The notes: generated from the sequence alone by a model not told the origin. Numbered from the stretch's first letter, positions 41,310-53,850 are shown. The stretch is 64,000 nucleotides of DNA from Massospora cicadina (GCA_022478985.1 JAKSZP010000119.1:1-64000), one strand, 5' to 3'. Translations and numbers: made by a program.

Positions 41310-43165
41310 GCCTTCCTCATTTGCTTCCCAATGACCTTGGATTCTCTGCCAGCTGCTCCCATATGGGGCAGTGGCAAAATATCACTCAGCATTTTCTGTT
41401 TAGCGGGAAAACGTGCTCATACTGGTTCACCCAGCCCCACCAAATCATCAGGTCAGTTCATTCTGCACAAGGATCTCGCCATCTACCTTGCACATGCCCA
41501 GGCAATGCCTTGCAGCCCATTTGTTCTCCCCTGATCCCAGCTGCATTTTGGCCTTTGGGTCGAATATGGAAGATTGTTCCCATATGCTGAAAAAGAAATT
41601 ATTGACCTGCCCAGGTGGTGATGCTGCCAGCTGGTTTCATAAATTTCCGCCCCTGTAAGGGGTATTTTGATCTAGGCTTCACTTGTGAAGCTAATGATGC
41701 CACTGCGGCCACTATGCCCCTGGTTTTCCAGGGCACCCTATACCAACAACGTGCACCTGGCTCCCCATGGACACCACTATGGTGGTTCAATTCATGGGTT
41801 TGCCCACGCATCTTCCCCCTGAAGTTCTCCATCAGGAGTTGATGGAAGGTTTGGCATTATATGGCTCCAACCCTATCCTTCAGTTTGTGGTTCCCAATGG
41901 GGCTGCTCACCTCGTTGGGCCTCAGCCCTTCACCACAATTAGCCCAAATATGAACAAAATTGCTTTGTTGATTCTCCCTGCGCCATCATTCCCTCTTCCC
42001 ACAACCACCCATTCTGGGCCAGCGTTGAGGGCAGGCAGACCATCTTCCCATTCTTCTAGAAGTTGGACCACTCAAAGTGTAAATGTCCCTCTCTCAATGC
42101 TTCCACCAGACCAGCGTTGTCTCCATCTGGCCCCCAATTGGCCACACACTCCACTGCCTTTCCAGTACGGGGTACAATCCTTCTCCCCTCCCCCAAATAC
42201 TGATGCCACTGCGGTGCCTGCAACTGCCAATTCAGCCTCCTCCTCAGTCCAGTGCCACCTGCACTTTGACCAATTAGGAGACAGCTTGGACAACAGTTTG
42301 GTCCAACTCTATTCATCAATCGACAGACAAAGCCATTAATTTATCAACATCAATTTCTTATATTACTTGAACCCATGGTCCTCATTGGTTGAGGTCAATG
42401 AAGTAGGAAATGTTATTATAGAAACAGATGTCCAAAATTAAAGAATTTATCCAGGTACAGCACCCCTGTTCAGACCCCTCAGCATTTTTATGGCCCCCAG
42501 CTGGACGCCCATGTGTTCTTCCCTATCCACCAGCTCGCCAAAGCAGCAGTTGATCAACCATATAATGATAACACCCACTTATGTGCTGCCACGTCAGTGG
42601 CAATACTAGTCAAGGGTATCCCTCCTCCCATTATTGCCCTGACCCTGTCCCCACAGGGCAAACGTGACATCCTTAACCTCAACAAACAAACTACTGCTGT
42701 CATCCAGAAAGTGGCTGTCGCTTTGCTGAACAAGCCAAAAGTCATCTGTGCCACCACCGCTTTGTTATCTCAGCTTCCTTCAATCCACCTTCATGTGGAA
42801 CAATGCTTGTCCCAGTACCTAGGTGCAATTTTTGCTGCAGGTAATTCACCCAACCATCCAATCATTAGTGATCTCAACCCACATGTCAATGATCACCCCA
42901 CACCATTGCTCTCCGCCTTAACCTGCACTCTTTCCTATGAGGAGGACTCCGATGCTGAAGATGAGCCACTTGATCCCCCTTACCCTTCCACCATGGTGGT
43001 ATAAGAAGCTCACCATTTTTCCACCCGGTCAGTTGTTTTATCATTTTTTATTTGTCTCACCACTCATTTAGGGTGTTTGGTTCATGTTTTTGGTTCACAT
43101 GTTTGGTGTTTCTGTTTCAGGAATGTCTATCCCCTGGTCAGCTTACCTCAAATAAATTTACAAAT
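41310..43165 (+). mobile_element. ORF1-only LINE derivative, copy 2
   Basis: The N-terminus near 41,331 (MTLDSLPAAPIWGSG) parallels copy 3 (MSLAPPPATPVWGSS). Then come F-R-P-C-K-G-Y-F-D-L-G-F (41,645), an RRM-like V-V-Q-F-M-G-L-P...L-x-x-E-L-M-E-G-L-A-L-Y-G (41,780), a decayed CCHC knuckle with only its D-H-S-K-C-K-C part left (42,068), L-V-E-V-N-E-V-G-N-V (42,388), and the C-terminal domain ending at 43,004. The tail (GTCTATCCCCTGGTCAGCTT, CAAATAAATTT) follows within 160 bp. No endonuclease or RT is present. Confidence 0.8.
42513..43004 (+). pseudogene. C-terminal domain of the ORF1-only protein, copy 2
   Basis: A 163-codon open frame, the best-preserved piece. It has H-Q-L-A-K-A-A-V at its start, a G-I-P-P-P-I-I-A motif, V-A-V-A-L-L..P, L-N-P-H-V-N-D-H-P-T-P-L-L-S-A-L, and the acidic end E-D-S-D-A-E-D-E-P-L-D-P-P-Y-P-S-T-M-V-V. 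The same order is seen in copies 1 and 3. The frame is open although the upstream knuckle region is broken, so it was part of a longer ORF. Confidence 0.6.
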
Positions 43166-43740
43166 ATATTTTATAATATCTAGATAAAAAAGCAGAAAAA
43201 TGAGATATAATGGAACAATAAGCCCCTGAAAAATTTTATAGAAGAGTTATCAACATTGTGCGTTGATGATCAAGTAGATCAGCAAAATTGAAAAGGTGTC
43301 TTTTTTTGTTTTTGCAAATTGAAAGGGATTCTAAGATTTCTAAAACCCAGGTATCATATTAAATGGTTTATTCAATTTATATAGAATGAAATATGCTATA
43401 AAATTTATGTATAAGATCCTAATTTTGTATGGTCCAAGAGATTATACTGAAAAGAAAAAAGACTTTATAAAGCACAAAGTTTTATTAATATGTTCCAAGG
43501 CTTCTTGGTCATAAAATTCTATTTGAGATTTAAAATGAATAAATCTTAAAAATTGCACTTTTACAAACATGACCATTCAAAAAATCATTTTTCTACATTT
43601 TTAAGAAATTTAAAATGATATAGATGTTTTTTATGCTAGTGAGCACCTATAGCGTCATAATCTGCAATTAGTGTTTATCTACTTCCTGTTAACAACATAA
43701 TTAATTTTTAGGTGTTAAAATTTCTATAATGGAACCTTGG
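43166..43740. other. AT-rich gap
   Basis: Nothing recognised between the ORF1-only copy and the gypsy-3 relic. Confidence 0.5.
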
Positions 43741-46700
43741 TATTAATATTCTCATACTTTTTTGGCGCTCAACATTAGGAAATATGTAACAATCTGTAAA
43801 AATATTTATACATTCTTATACCAGACTTCACACCGCCAGATGTGACATCTTCCTGGACATTCCTGATGGGAGCATATAGCTTTAAGGCAGCAAGGTAATT
43901 ATATAAGTAGCTTATCTGCTTAAGAAAATATATCACTAAACTCATGAAAAAAATCCAATGCATTAGATCAGTCTCTTACAGATAACTTTAGGCTTTTCAT
44001 AGCCCTTCCATTATACCATATACTAAAGGTTATGACAAGAAAATTAAGAAGCAACAAATGAGTTAATTTTGTGTTTTGGTTTACCATCAACCATCACAAT
44101 ATCAGGATTGGTAGATCTGGTACACCATAGGTCGTCAAGGGAGCACTTAGCAAGGTACTAAACACTCTAAAGGATAAAATAAAATCAACTTAGATATGAT
44201 GAGGGGTCAAATTTTTCGATTGCTTTAATTGGAACATTTTTACAGGTCCAGATTCATGCAGGGAATTAACTACAATCCTAGGCGTTAACTATGATAAGTC
44301 AAGTGAATGATATTAGGCTTTTAAGACTCTTACAGTCTACATGATCTCATTGTACTTGCACAGCAGTTACCAAGTATTTCTTATATTTTGTTGGATCTCT
44401 TTAAATCTTTTGCACGTTCATTGCACTACAATGAATGTCTCAGGATTTTGGATATAGTTTAAAATGGGGAAATAGTTAATAAATTGCAAAGAAGGGAGAG
44501 GCACTAGTAAAGGTATGGGATTTATTGCTATATGATAACTGTGCATGAGGAATATAAAATGCCCAGTTATCCTGTTCCACAATATTGCAGCTACAAAAGA
44601 ACTTATTTAAAGCCTTAGTTCTAGTCTTCATTTGCTTTTACATTTGTGTATAAAAGCTGTGAAGTGACACAGGCAATTTACTATATAAGTCAACATATTA
44701 TTAAAACCGTGCAATGAGTTGGAATCTTAGTCAGTAAAAATCTCTTTTAAGATAATATATAAACAGAGGATTGATATATTGATAAATGGGAAGTATGAAT
44801 GAAATTAATTTTAGTATCGTGAAATAAGTGCGCCAATTTTATAAAGCAGTTGGCCACTATCATCTTCACGTCATAGCACTAGGACATTGGTATCTTACAA
44901 TGATGTCTATGAAAACAGATGCCTAGAACCCCACAGATGCTTGAAGTGGTACAATGATACTAGTAGTCTTTAAAAACTAAGTTTGGCATAGTTACAAGTG
45001 ATAAAGAATTTGGTGAATTTCTCCATATCTGAAGCTAGGCCTTTCCAGCTGTAAAAGTGATGTATTAGTCCTATAATCTTATCTTTGTCTGTATTACCAG
45101 CATTAGGAGTATTGTGGAATTATGATTACTCCTCCTTTCAGGACCCAGTAAACCCCATAATCTTCTTTAAAAAATTACCACATCTAAGAGATAAAAATAC
45201 GTCCATTGACTTACCTTTCATTCACATGTTTAATTGATTTAGGGTAATCACCAGATTTTTTTGGACAACTTTACTTAGCAGGGTACTACATCACCAAATT
45301 CAGAATTTCATAGTAATAAGCGCTTGGATATAAATGAGCACCTCTTATTATGTGCTCTAGCTTTATCAACAAATGAATTATGGAATTAAAAAAGTAAGAT
45401 TTAGCTAAAAATCAAGAATTTTGGAAAAGGAGCAAAGGAAGAAGGTCATCACTACCTACACAAAATTTTACTTGGAATTGAATTTAGAGAAATTCTTATG
45501 CCATCTTTATTGACAAAGGAATCTTTTTTAGAAAACAGTAGTGAATTAGGGCTATATGGTCATCGTGGACAGTGAAAAGCCATTTGACCCATGCAGATGG
45601 TGACGTCAATACTTTACATCTTCCACTACAACAAGAAACTCCTCATTAAAAACTTTATAGTTTAGTTGATCCAGGAATACCTAGAAATAAGAAAGAAGTT
45701 GGGCTATTTACACCATTAAAGCTCCTGCAATAATTCTGCAACTATAGAGAAGTTTGATGCATCAATAGCAACGTTGAAGGGATGATAGGTTTAATGTGCT
45801 TCAAATTGAGCTTTATAAGAGGTTTATACTTTAGTTATAAAGGGTTCATCACATTTGGTCATCCAACGTAAATCTTATGCCTAATGAAGTATAGAGAAGG
45901 GCCACTACTTTTAATTTTATATAGGTAAAAATTAAAAAAGGAGTTGTAGTTCTAAAAAACTTTTCATTTTGGTAAATGATGGTAAACTTTTCCCTACTTC
46001 AAGTAGCCTCTTCTTTGTTTGGAACACTCATGAATCTATAATTAAAGTTTATACTTTCAAAAAACTTTGTTCTGGAGGAAGCCACAAGTTTCTACACTTT
46101 AATATAAGTAACCTTAGCTGAACATTTTATATTACTACTTGGAGGTGAGAATGTGATTCTTCATCTTAGGAAAGCGCTAAGATCTCATTTTGTAAGCTAT
46201 TTTGAAAAATCTTAAAGGGTTATTGAATACAAATTTACTGTTGAAAGCAGTTGAGGGAATTTACAAACATAAGGAAATTTCCTAGTAACAATATATTATT
46301 TATACGGTCACAAATCAATTGTAAAAACTTGTCCTTACTTGATGCAGATCTAATTAAAGACATTTAGAAGTCTATATTGTCAAAAATTCTGGTTTAGCCA
46401 CATAGATATTGATTTGTTATGCTAATGGGATAAGTGGATGTCTACTAATATTGTGTTCTTCAGATTAACATACTAATTGCACAGATAGTGAAAATTGAAT
46501 ATGTCTAGATAGAGGGGAGCACACTGAATATGACATCCTAAATATCTGTCCCTTGGGAAGTATATTGTCAATTCACGAATTCAGAGTTGCCTTTTTCTTA
46601 AATGGCAGAAGATAAATTGACATGATATCTAATTAGTTAAACAATGAGCTTTTATGAAAATTTTGAATCCCATATTGGGGTAGTGATTAGCCTAAGAGGC

Positions 46701-47150
46701 ATCAAACAGGTTTTGTTAGTTTGTATTACAATCAGATAGGCTAATGAGTCATGAGGGTGCTATTGTAGATTGCATAATTGTAAATTAACTTCAAAAACTG
46801 GAGCCACTTTGGTTTAGATTACATATGACAGAGTTTGAAGCAATTACTACATCAAACCTACTAACCTGGGATTGTATCCCTATGAACTAAAAATCATGTG
46901 CCCCTATATCAACTTTCTGACTAATGCTTGATGTAGTCTTGAGTTTACTGAACAGGTTCTTATGTGCGTTGTAATAATAATAATTAATATAGTTGATTAA
47001 AAATAAATGATAATATTGGTGCTAGTATTAAGAATAACATCTTAGTTGAATTTTCAGCCAAAATAGAGTATTAGTGTCTCCAACGCGCTCTTCTAATCTC
47101 GAAGATATTTATAAACTGATAGAACTTTTCCTTCCAACGTTTTCCTCTAG
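43740..47150 (-). pseudogene. gypsy-3: heavily decayed Ty3/gypsy pol
   Basis: By DNA alignment the stretch follows gypsy-2 pol in the same order. Around 44,820-44,910 (GCGCCAATTTTATAAAGCAG) it matches integrase at 30,260-30,350, with a T-D-x-D-S-N remnant of the second catalytic region near 44,725. Around 45,540-45,660 (CCCATGCAGATGGTGACG) it matches RNase H at 33,765-33,800. Around 45,750-46,000 it matches the RNase H-RT join. No open frame longer than about 60 codons remains and the RT YxDD is not readable. LTRs were not found. Confidence 0.6.
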
Positions 47151-47700
47151 ATATGACTTAATATTTAAACTTAACCTAAATTTAGGTTCAGAGGTTCCCA
47201 GTTACTCTCTTGACACATGAGCCCACAGAGATCAGAACACTGACAAATAACTAAAGGATCCTTGATCCTTCCAAACTCTAACCTCAAGAGTTAAATACAA
47301 CAAATGTAAAAGCAGGCTAAATGTTAAAGTATTTAATTATGAATTAATTTTTTAAAAATGCTAGGGGTTTTATGATCAGAAGGCGGATAACTTTTTTAAA
47401 ATTCTCTGAAAATCAACTTATTGGTCTCCCAAAACTTCTGATTCTTAGGAATAACTTCTGTATAATAACAAATGACTTCACTTTAGTAAATCCTCAGCAA
47501 TGTAACTATTTACAGATTGGCAGCCATCCCCTTGTGTTAGGAACCATACACAGATAGTTTGGAGGCTGTGTTACCTGATTACAACTACTAATTACCACCA
47601 AAATAAGCATTAAAACGTTTCAGTAACTTTGTAAAATTGACCCTAATTGTTCAGTGCCTCTGTTTGAACGATCTACTCTGGCAATCTGACTATTGACTAT
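47150..47700. other. AT-rich gap
   Basis: No supported gene. The plus frame 47,372-47,557 has no recognisable motif. Confidence 0.5.
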
Positions 47701-47805
47701 CAATTTGATTTATTCAAGGTATGCCAACCAGGGGATGGGCAGTACCAAATTACAACACTCAAAATGACAAAACAAAACTACTAACCAGGTAGGAAGCAGA
47801 AACCG

Positions 47806-48267
47806 CTAACCCACCATGGCAGAGGGTGAGGAGGGGTCGGGGGGTTGGTTTTCAGAAAGACCCACCTCAATCAAGGGATGTTGGTTACAGTACCAGATCA
47901 GAGCAGAGAGCCAGGGCGTTGGGGCATCCGCATAGTGGGGGTTGAGGTCAGCGTAGTTGGAGTTTTCCACTTCCGCATCAAGATAATGATGTGAAAGTGT
48001 TTCAACAAAAGCTGAGAGGAGAACTTCAGCTTCTTTGCGGGCTTCAGGAAGTTGGGTGAAAAGGGAGATACTGTGGCGAGTGATTTTGGCTGAGGAGTTG
48101 AATGAAGCAAGCGTTGCGACATTCATAACAGCAACTTCAGCATCATCAAATAGTTTCAAGATGTCACTGCAGGCAGATTCAGGGAAGTCAGGGGGAAGAA
48201 GAGGGTGGGCAGGCCATACTGGAGCTGAGCCACTGAATGGGCCACCACGGTACATAGTTTTGTGCAC
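47806..48267 (-). pseudogene. C-terminal domain of the ORF1-only protein, copy 3
   Basis: A 153-codon open frame. It shows A-x-A-V-M-N-V-A-T-L-A-S-F-N-S-S-A, E-A-R-K-E-A-E-V-L-L-S-A-F-V-E-T-L, L-N-P-H-Y-A-D-A-P-T-P-W-L-S-A-L and the Pro-rich terminus P-P-D-P-S-S-P-S-A-M-V-G. It overlaps the frame 48,701-48,156 that carries the preceding segment, so a single frameshift separates it from the rest of the ORF. No known family is recognised. Confidence 0.6.
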
Positions 48268-48597
48268 TGAGGAGAGGCCACCGCAGCTAAGGCGAGCTGG
48301 TGGTCACTTTGGAAGGGGGCTGTATTGAGTAGAGGAGCAAAATGGCGAGGGGTAGGGGTTTCATCAAAGTCAGGAAGGAAAAATTCTGCCTGACCATAAT
48401 CACCTTGGCAGAGATGTTGACCTGTATGCTTACTAATGAGGACATTACCTGATTTGTCAGTCTCAGCAAATAAATCCCTTGAATTTTGGTTCACTGGAAT
48501 AGTAGCATTCGAATTTGGGTGGGTGGGATTGGGCGAATGGGCAGCTGCTTGGGTGCCAATGGTGGTCCAAGCATTGCTCTGATTGGCTGGAGTAGAT

Positions 48598-49059
48598 TTA
48601 GGTGGGAGAGTGAGGCTGAAGGTTTTGGGGGGGGGGCTGATTTTCCATGTGGGCCCACTGAACGAGATTGGAGGGTGGGAGGGGGCAGAAAAGCGCCCCA
48701 TACTGAACCTTCAGAGGGGGCTCAGAAGCTGCAGCAGCGGACTTGGCCTGAGGGCACACTTTTTTTGCATGGTCGAGGCCAAAGCAGAGGGAACAAATCT
48801 GCCTACCATTATCAACCTGAGCCCAAAAGAAATGATCAGGCGCTGCAGGCACACTAGTGCGGGATGGGATTTGTTGGGCTATGGTAGGGTGGTGTGGTAT
48901 GATGGTGGCTGTTGCACGAGGAGCAGCAAGGCGTTCTGCACCAGATGGAATGTCAAAGATGAGGTTGGGCTGAGTGCCATAAGCCATGAGCCCTGCGACC
49001 AACTGGTCATACAAAACCTGGGGTGGAAGGTTGGATGGGAGATTTGCAAAGGATACCAC
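48598..49059 (-). pseudogene. RRM-like and CCHC part of the ORF1-only protein, copy 3
   Basis: This 153-codon frame holds the RRM-like block, the I-x-x-x-x-x-F-F-W-A-Q-V-D-N-G-R-Q lead-in and an intact CCHC knuckle. The layout RRM-like fold then knuckle matches LINE-A ORF1 (11.49-11.82 kb), which is why I place the family with LINEs. The likely job is binding the element RNA. Confidence 0.7.
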
Positions 49060-49619
49060 CAGCTTGATGTCTGAAGGGAGGCGAGTATGGGTTGTGGGAA
49101 TGGGGTTTTTTTATAAATTAGAGGAGTTTGTGCTGCCGCTTCAGCATCCTCCTCAGATTGGAACCCAACGTCAAATTAGCCCTTAAAAGGGCGGAATTCT
49201 ATAAAGCCAGCGGTGCAAAGGCCACAGTGGCAAGGTCAAAAATTGACTTATTGGCATATGGGAACAAACGCATATAGTCCACTCTGAGGAAATAGCGAAT
49301 GGCGGAGTGAGGGAGGGCGAGAGGATGAGGGTGAGAAGGGTGGACGCGCGCCAGGTGGAGCACTAAGTCCCATGGGGGGACAAAACGGTTGGAAGCAGTG
49401 GGTGGGCTGTTTGAGCCCATCTGAATGCGCTTGCCCGCAGGGTGGAAAATGCTAGGTGGGGGTGCACTGCTGCCCCACACTGGGGTGGCAGGCGGCGGAG
49501 CCAAGGACATCAAAGAATAGGTTTGGGCAGACGGCTGTGGATAAATAAAACTTTAATTTAAAATCGCTCAAAAGTGACTTTGAGTGGTAAAAGAAAGCTA
49601 CCAGTACTGGCATATTGTT

Positions 49620-49930
49620 CTATAAAGAAATCATAATTATGTAAGAGAAGGGCCCAGCTTCTAATTGTCCATTGAGGTAATTCATTTGTTGTAGCCACCA
49701 TAATGAGGCATGATTGGTGAAAATAGTGAAATGAGTTCCATACAGATAGGGATGGAGCTGGCTAATAGATAATATGACAGCCAGGCACTCCCATTTGGTC
49801 ACACTATATTTTCACTCTCCTCCTCACTTAGAGATTTAATGTAGTAGGAGACTGGATAATCTACCTTATATTCATCATGTTGAGCAAGGATTGTTACACC
49901 TGCAACATCACTGGTGTCAGTAGACAATAT
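49620..49930 (-). pseudogene. gypsy-4 RNase H domain
   Basis: Two minus frames give S-T-D-T-S-D-V-A-G-V-T-I-L-A-Q, Y-P-V-S-Y-Y and then E-C-L-A-V-I-L-S-I-S-Q-L-H-P-Y-L-Y-G, F-T-I-F-T-N-H-A-S-L-W-W-L. These are RNase H motifs, with the catalytic region D-T-S present but T-D-H changed to T-N-H. The coding sequence to the right is interrupted at 49,936 by an LTR element and resumes at 52,011; across the TSD the reading frame is continuous. Confidence 0.85.
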
Positions 49931-49935
49931 AGGAG

Positions 49936-52010
49936 TGTTGAAAAATTGACTGTGGGCTCTGCTAATCGGCAGGACAACAAGTATAAAACTGTCTAAACCT
50001 GACAGTTTCGCCTTAGGTGATGGGGCCAGCACCGCTGGCTGACCCCTTGGCGTGTTACCTGCACCCTTCAGGGATCCCCAGCCTAACCCCAACCAACGAA
50101 AATAAATATTAACTTATAATTAAAGGTAGATTAGGCAAAGAGTAATGTTAATTAAAAGGGAAGCGCCAGGTTTTATGCTATTTTTAAAAGGGCTAACGCA
50201 CTCACTGCTGACATATCAGCTCATCAATGGTTCTTCCATCCAACCACTCTCTCAGCCTTATGCTGTGCTACTCTTTTCCTTAACATTGACCCTCTCACAC
50301 CATCCTTACCAATGACCTATTATTAGTTTTGGCTCATCCTCATCCTTGAGTTACTGATGAGCTGTAATAAATTACTTAATTAAATAAATATTGAATATGG
50401 ATTTGACCTTCGAATTGATTATAATGCGCCAGAAACCACTTCAGTCACTTGCTTAACTCAGAATATTTCCTTTTCTCACTAAAATCACATTTCAACTCAT
50501 ATTAGTTGATTTTTGGGAATCGCCTTATTCAGGCAATAGTTAATTTAATAAATATGAGACGTCAGAAACAACCTTGGTCACCTTGAACTCATAATTGCTG
50601 GATTCCGCTGACATTAAATAATCAATTCAAGTGGATCATCCTCAGCTACTAGTCACTAGTGATCCATAAACCAATTCAGGCCATTGATTGACTTCGCTTA
50701 TCCTAACTTCCAAGCTCAATGGAATACTTGTATCTTAGCTCAAACAATTTGGGAAGTAACTACCTAGCAATCACCTAATAACCACGAAATTTAGTCAATA
50801 CAGCATTTGCAGGATTGACCTATTTCATCCCAAATCTACTTAAAACATTAGAGGAATCCATCCGGTTAATTTTATGACATTTTCCCCACTTAACCAGATG
50901 GTATTCCTCCTAACTCCAGCCTCAGTGTGCGGGGTGGGCGTCCAGGGCTTTCCCCTTCCTGCCACCAACAATCGCCAAAACCTAACCACAGCAGCACATC
51001 CCAGCCACATCCTCACCAATTCATCAGCTACTCCAGCACCAACCAGCTGAACTCCCTGTAGTGCGCACCACTGTCAGAAGATTGACTATGGGCTCTGCTA
51101 GTTGGCTGGCCAACCAGTATGAAGACTGGTCAGCCCTTGCTATTTCGATTTAAGTGACAGGGCAGCTGCACTGGCTGACCCCTTGGCGTGTTACCTGCAC
51201 CCTTCAGGGATCCCCAGCCTAACCCCAACCAACGAAAATAAATATTAACTTATAATTAAAGGTAGATTAGGCAAAGAGTAATGTTAATTAAAAGGGAAGC
51301 GCCAGGTTTTATGCTATTTATAAAAGGGCTAACGCACTCACTGCTGACCTATAAGCTCATCAATGGTCCTTCCAGCCAACCACTCTCTCAGCCTTATGCT
51401 GTGCTACTCTTTTCCTTAACATTAACCCTCTCACACCATCCTTACCGATGACCTATTATTAGTTTTGGCTCATCCTCATCCTTGAGTTACTGATGAGCTG
51501 TAACAAACTTAATTAAATAAATATTGAATATGGATTTGACCTTTGAATTGATAATAATGCACCAGAAACCACTTCAGTCGCATGCTTAACTCAGAATATT
51601 TCCTTTTCTCACTGACATCAAATTTTAACTCATCTCAGTTGATTTTTGGGAATCGCCTTATTCAGGCAATAGCTAATTTTAAATATGAGATTCCAGATAC
51701 AACCTTGGCTGCCTCAAACTCATAATTGTCAGATTCTGCTGACATCAAATTAATCATTTTAAGTGGATCATCCTTGGCTACTAGTCACCTGTGATCCATA
51801 AACCAATTAGGGCCATCGATTGGCTCCACTTGTCCTAACTTCCAAACTTGGCGGAATACTTTTTTAGCTCAACCCAATTTTGCAAGCAACTACCTATCAA
51901 TCACCTAGTAACCATAAAATTTAGATAATAATCCATTACACCGGTATTGTCCTATTTCATCCCAGATTCACTTAAATAATTGGAGAATCCATCAGTTAAA
52001 TTTTCTGACA
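49936..52010 (-). mobile_element. Non-autonomous LTR element with long LTRs and a 192-bp interior
   Basis: The LTRs 49,936-50,879 (944 bp) and 51,072-52,010 (939 bp) align end to end. The plus-strand ends are TGTTGAAAAATTG or TGTCAGAAGATTG and ATGACA or CTGACA. The TSD AGGAG is at 49,931-49,935 and 52,011-52,015. On the minus strand a primer site (TGGTGCGCACTACAGGG) adjoins the 5' LTR at 51,071 and a purine tract (GTGGGGAAAA) adjoins the 3' LTR at 50,880. The interior has no coding frame. It is TRIM-like in content but its LTRs are far longer than its interior. Confidence 0.9.
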
Positions 52011-52099
52011 AGGAGGCTGATCAAACTGAGGATGTATTAGAATTGTCTGAGTACATAAGGCATCCATAAGCAAATTAAAAGTCTGTTCCTATTTAGGTT

Positions 52100-53000
52100 T
52101 TCACTAAAATGGTACTCTTTTTTGTAATAGTAAGACAAAAGTTCTGACAAATCAGAAAATCTAGGGATAAATTGTTGGTAGTATCCAAACATTTTTGGAT
52201 ATACCTGTAAATCTCATAAACTAGCAGACTGGAACATCTTCATGATTGCAACATCTTGTCAGTAAGAGGTTAAATTCCTTTCTTTGATATCCAATCCCCA
52301 AGAAACTATATCTCACTTTAAAAAATTGAACACTTTGATGGTTCTAACATTAGCAAGGTCTTCCAAAGTTGATTGAATACTTTTCTTAGGTGTATCCATA
52401 GTGATGTGAAAGTCTTCAAGCATAAAGTTATATCGTCAAGATATATTAAAAGACAGGAAAGTTTAAGATCACCTAAAATTCAAATCATTGCTCGTTGGAA
52501 GTTAGCCAGAATGTTCCACAATCCCTGTGGCATTCTGGTTATCTTAAACAATCATTAGTTGGTGATTAGGCACATTAAAATTTGTTCTTTGCGTGCTATT
52601 ACTATTTGCCAATAACCACTTGCTAGATCCATAGCAAAAAAGTATTGTGTGCCAGAAAGTAGCCAAAAAAGAGATGTTGATGCAAGGAAGGGGATAACTA
52701 TCCTTTTTAGTAACAGCATTAAGATATCAGTAATCCATCACCACTCTATGACTACCATACTTTTTTTACTATAAAGGGGAGAAGCCCAGATAATATGGGA
52801 TGGAACCAACGATCCACAAATTCATTAGTTATTTGAGTTCAACAATCACCTGAGCCTCTTTGACCTTACTCTTTGATATGGTTTGCAAAATGCAGGTGCA
52901 TCTCCAACTTCTACTTGATGTGATACACCATTCATTTTACCAAAGATATTTAGAAGTTTACTTAGATCAGATTATTCCTCTAATATTTGATCTATTATTT
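52100..53000 (-). pseudogene. gypsy-4 reverse transcriptase domain
   Basis: Minus-strand readings give H-R-V-V-M-D-Y...Y-L-N-A-V-T-K-K-D-S-Y-P-L-P (about 52,745-52,690), F-A-M-D-L-A-S-G-Y-W-Q-I (52,625), F-Q-R-A-M near 52,500 and L-I-Y-L-D-D-I at 52,432-52,452. The catalytic Y-L-D-D box is intact, but stops and frameshifts separate the motifs. The plus frame 52,373-52,558 is a shadow of it. Confidence 0.8.
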
Positions 53001-53739
53001 TACGCTGATCAGTAGCTAATCCAGGGCCATTGGAAGGGCTAGTATGGCCAATGGTAGGGGCTTCTCAAGACCCAAATCTTTGAATCCCTAAAACTTTGAA
53101 TTTCTTCTACTGTGTCAACTCAATGAGCAAATGAAAGCAATTGGGGTATTTTGTCCAAAAATATTGGTGTATCTGTAAAGTTTACTTATAAAACCAATAT
53201 AGAACCAGCATATGCAGGATCTAAAATTCACAGACAAGTATACTCTTCTCTTACCAAAGGGTTTTTATGTCCCTGAATTTCTTATAGCTATCCAGGTGGT
53301 ATAGTAACATGAATTTAAGTGTCCTAGTAATTTGAGATTTTTGAAGAATTACCATTGCATTGGGTGAATAAAGAGGCATACCTTCATACCCACCTACTGT
53401 TTTAGGAGGCAGTCAGACTCAAGACCCACGTACATGATAATCTACCTAATAGTTTTTATTTTCTTTTTTCAAGTAGACATGATTCATCTAAAATTTCAGT
53501 TATATCAGGAGGGGTTTTTAAAATCATTAGCACTTGATGTCTGAGGAGAGAAAGAAATCTTCAGCATATTTGATAATAGCTACTTAATTTCTTAAAAATT
53601 GTCTACTGAGCAAGAGATCATAACTTGAATTATCTAAGGCAACAGCAGAGGTGGTTATTGATAGTTTTCCAATTTTAAAGGTAGGGTTGAGTATGCTCCA
53701 ATAGCTTGAGTGCAAAGAGAACCATTGTTTCATACTCCA

Positions 53740-53850
53740 TATGGTGAGGTACATCTGGAGCTATCTTAATCTGCTTCATGAGTTTGGAAGATATGATATT
53801 AAGAGGTGAGTCACTATCCACAATAACTAGGACTTAAATCTTTTTGAGCC
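53740..53850 (-). pseudogene. gypsy-4 aspartic protease fragment
   Basis: The minus strand reads V-L-V-I-V-D-S-D-S-P-L-N-I-I-S-S-K-L-M-K-Q-I-K-I. This aligns with the ALVDSGATxNFIxxxLxxxLxL box of retropepsins, with Gly of D-S-G changed to Asp. It lies between the gag knuckle and the RT, as expected. Confidence 0.65.

Larger units (their letters stand above)
47703..49525 (-). mobile_element. ORF1-only LINE derivative, copy 3 (best preserved)
   Basis: On the minus strand: N-terminus M-S-L-A-P-P-P-A-T-P-V-W-G-S-S (49,513); a D-Y-M-R-L-F-P-Y-A region; the RRM-like V-S-F-A-N-L-P...L-V-A-G-L-M-A-Y-G (49,055); a complete knuckle C-S-L-C-x4-H-x4-C (about 48,760-48,800); a Pro-rich linker; D-K-S-G-N-V (48,450); F-Q-S-D-H-Q-L-A-L-A-A-V-A-S-P-Q-C (48,300); and the C-terminal domain ending at 47,806. 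About 100 bp later comes the tail (GCCCATCCCCTGGTTGGC, TTGAATAAATC). Endonuclease and RT are absent. Confidence 0.85.

Noticed and set aside
48035..49186. Plus-strand frames opposite ORF1-only copy 3
   Set aside because: They are shadows of the minus-strand ORF1, which carries the knuckle and conserved motifs.
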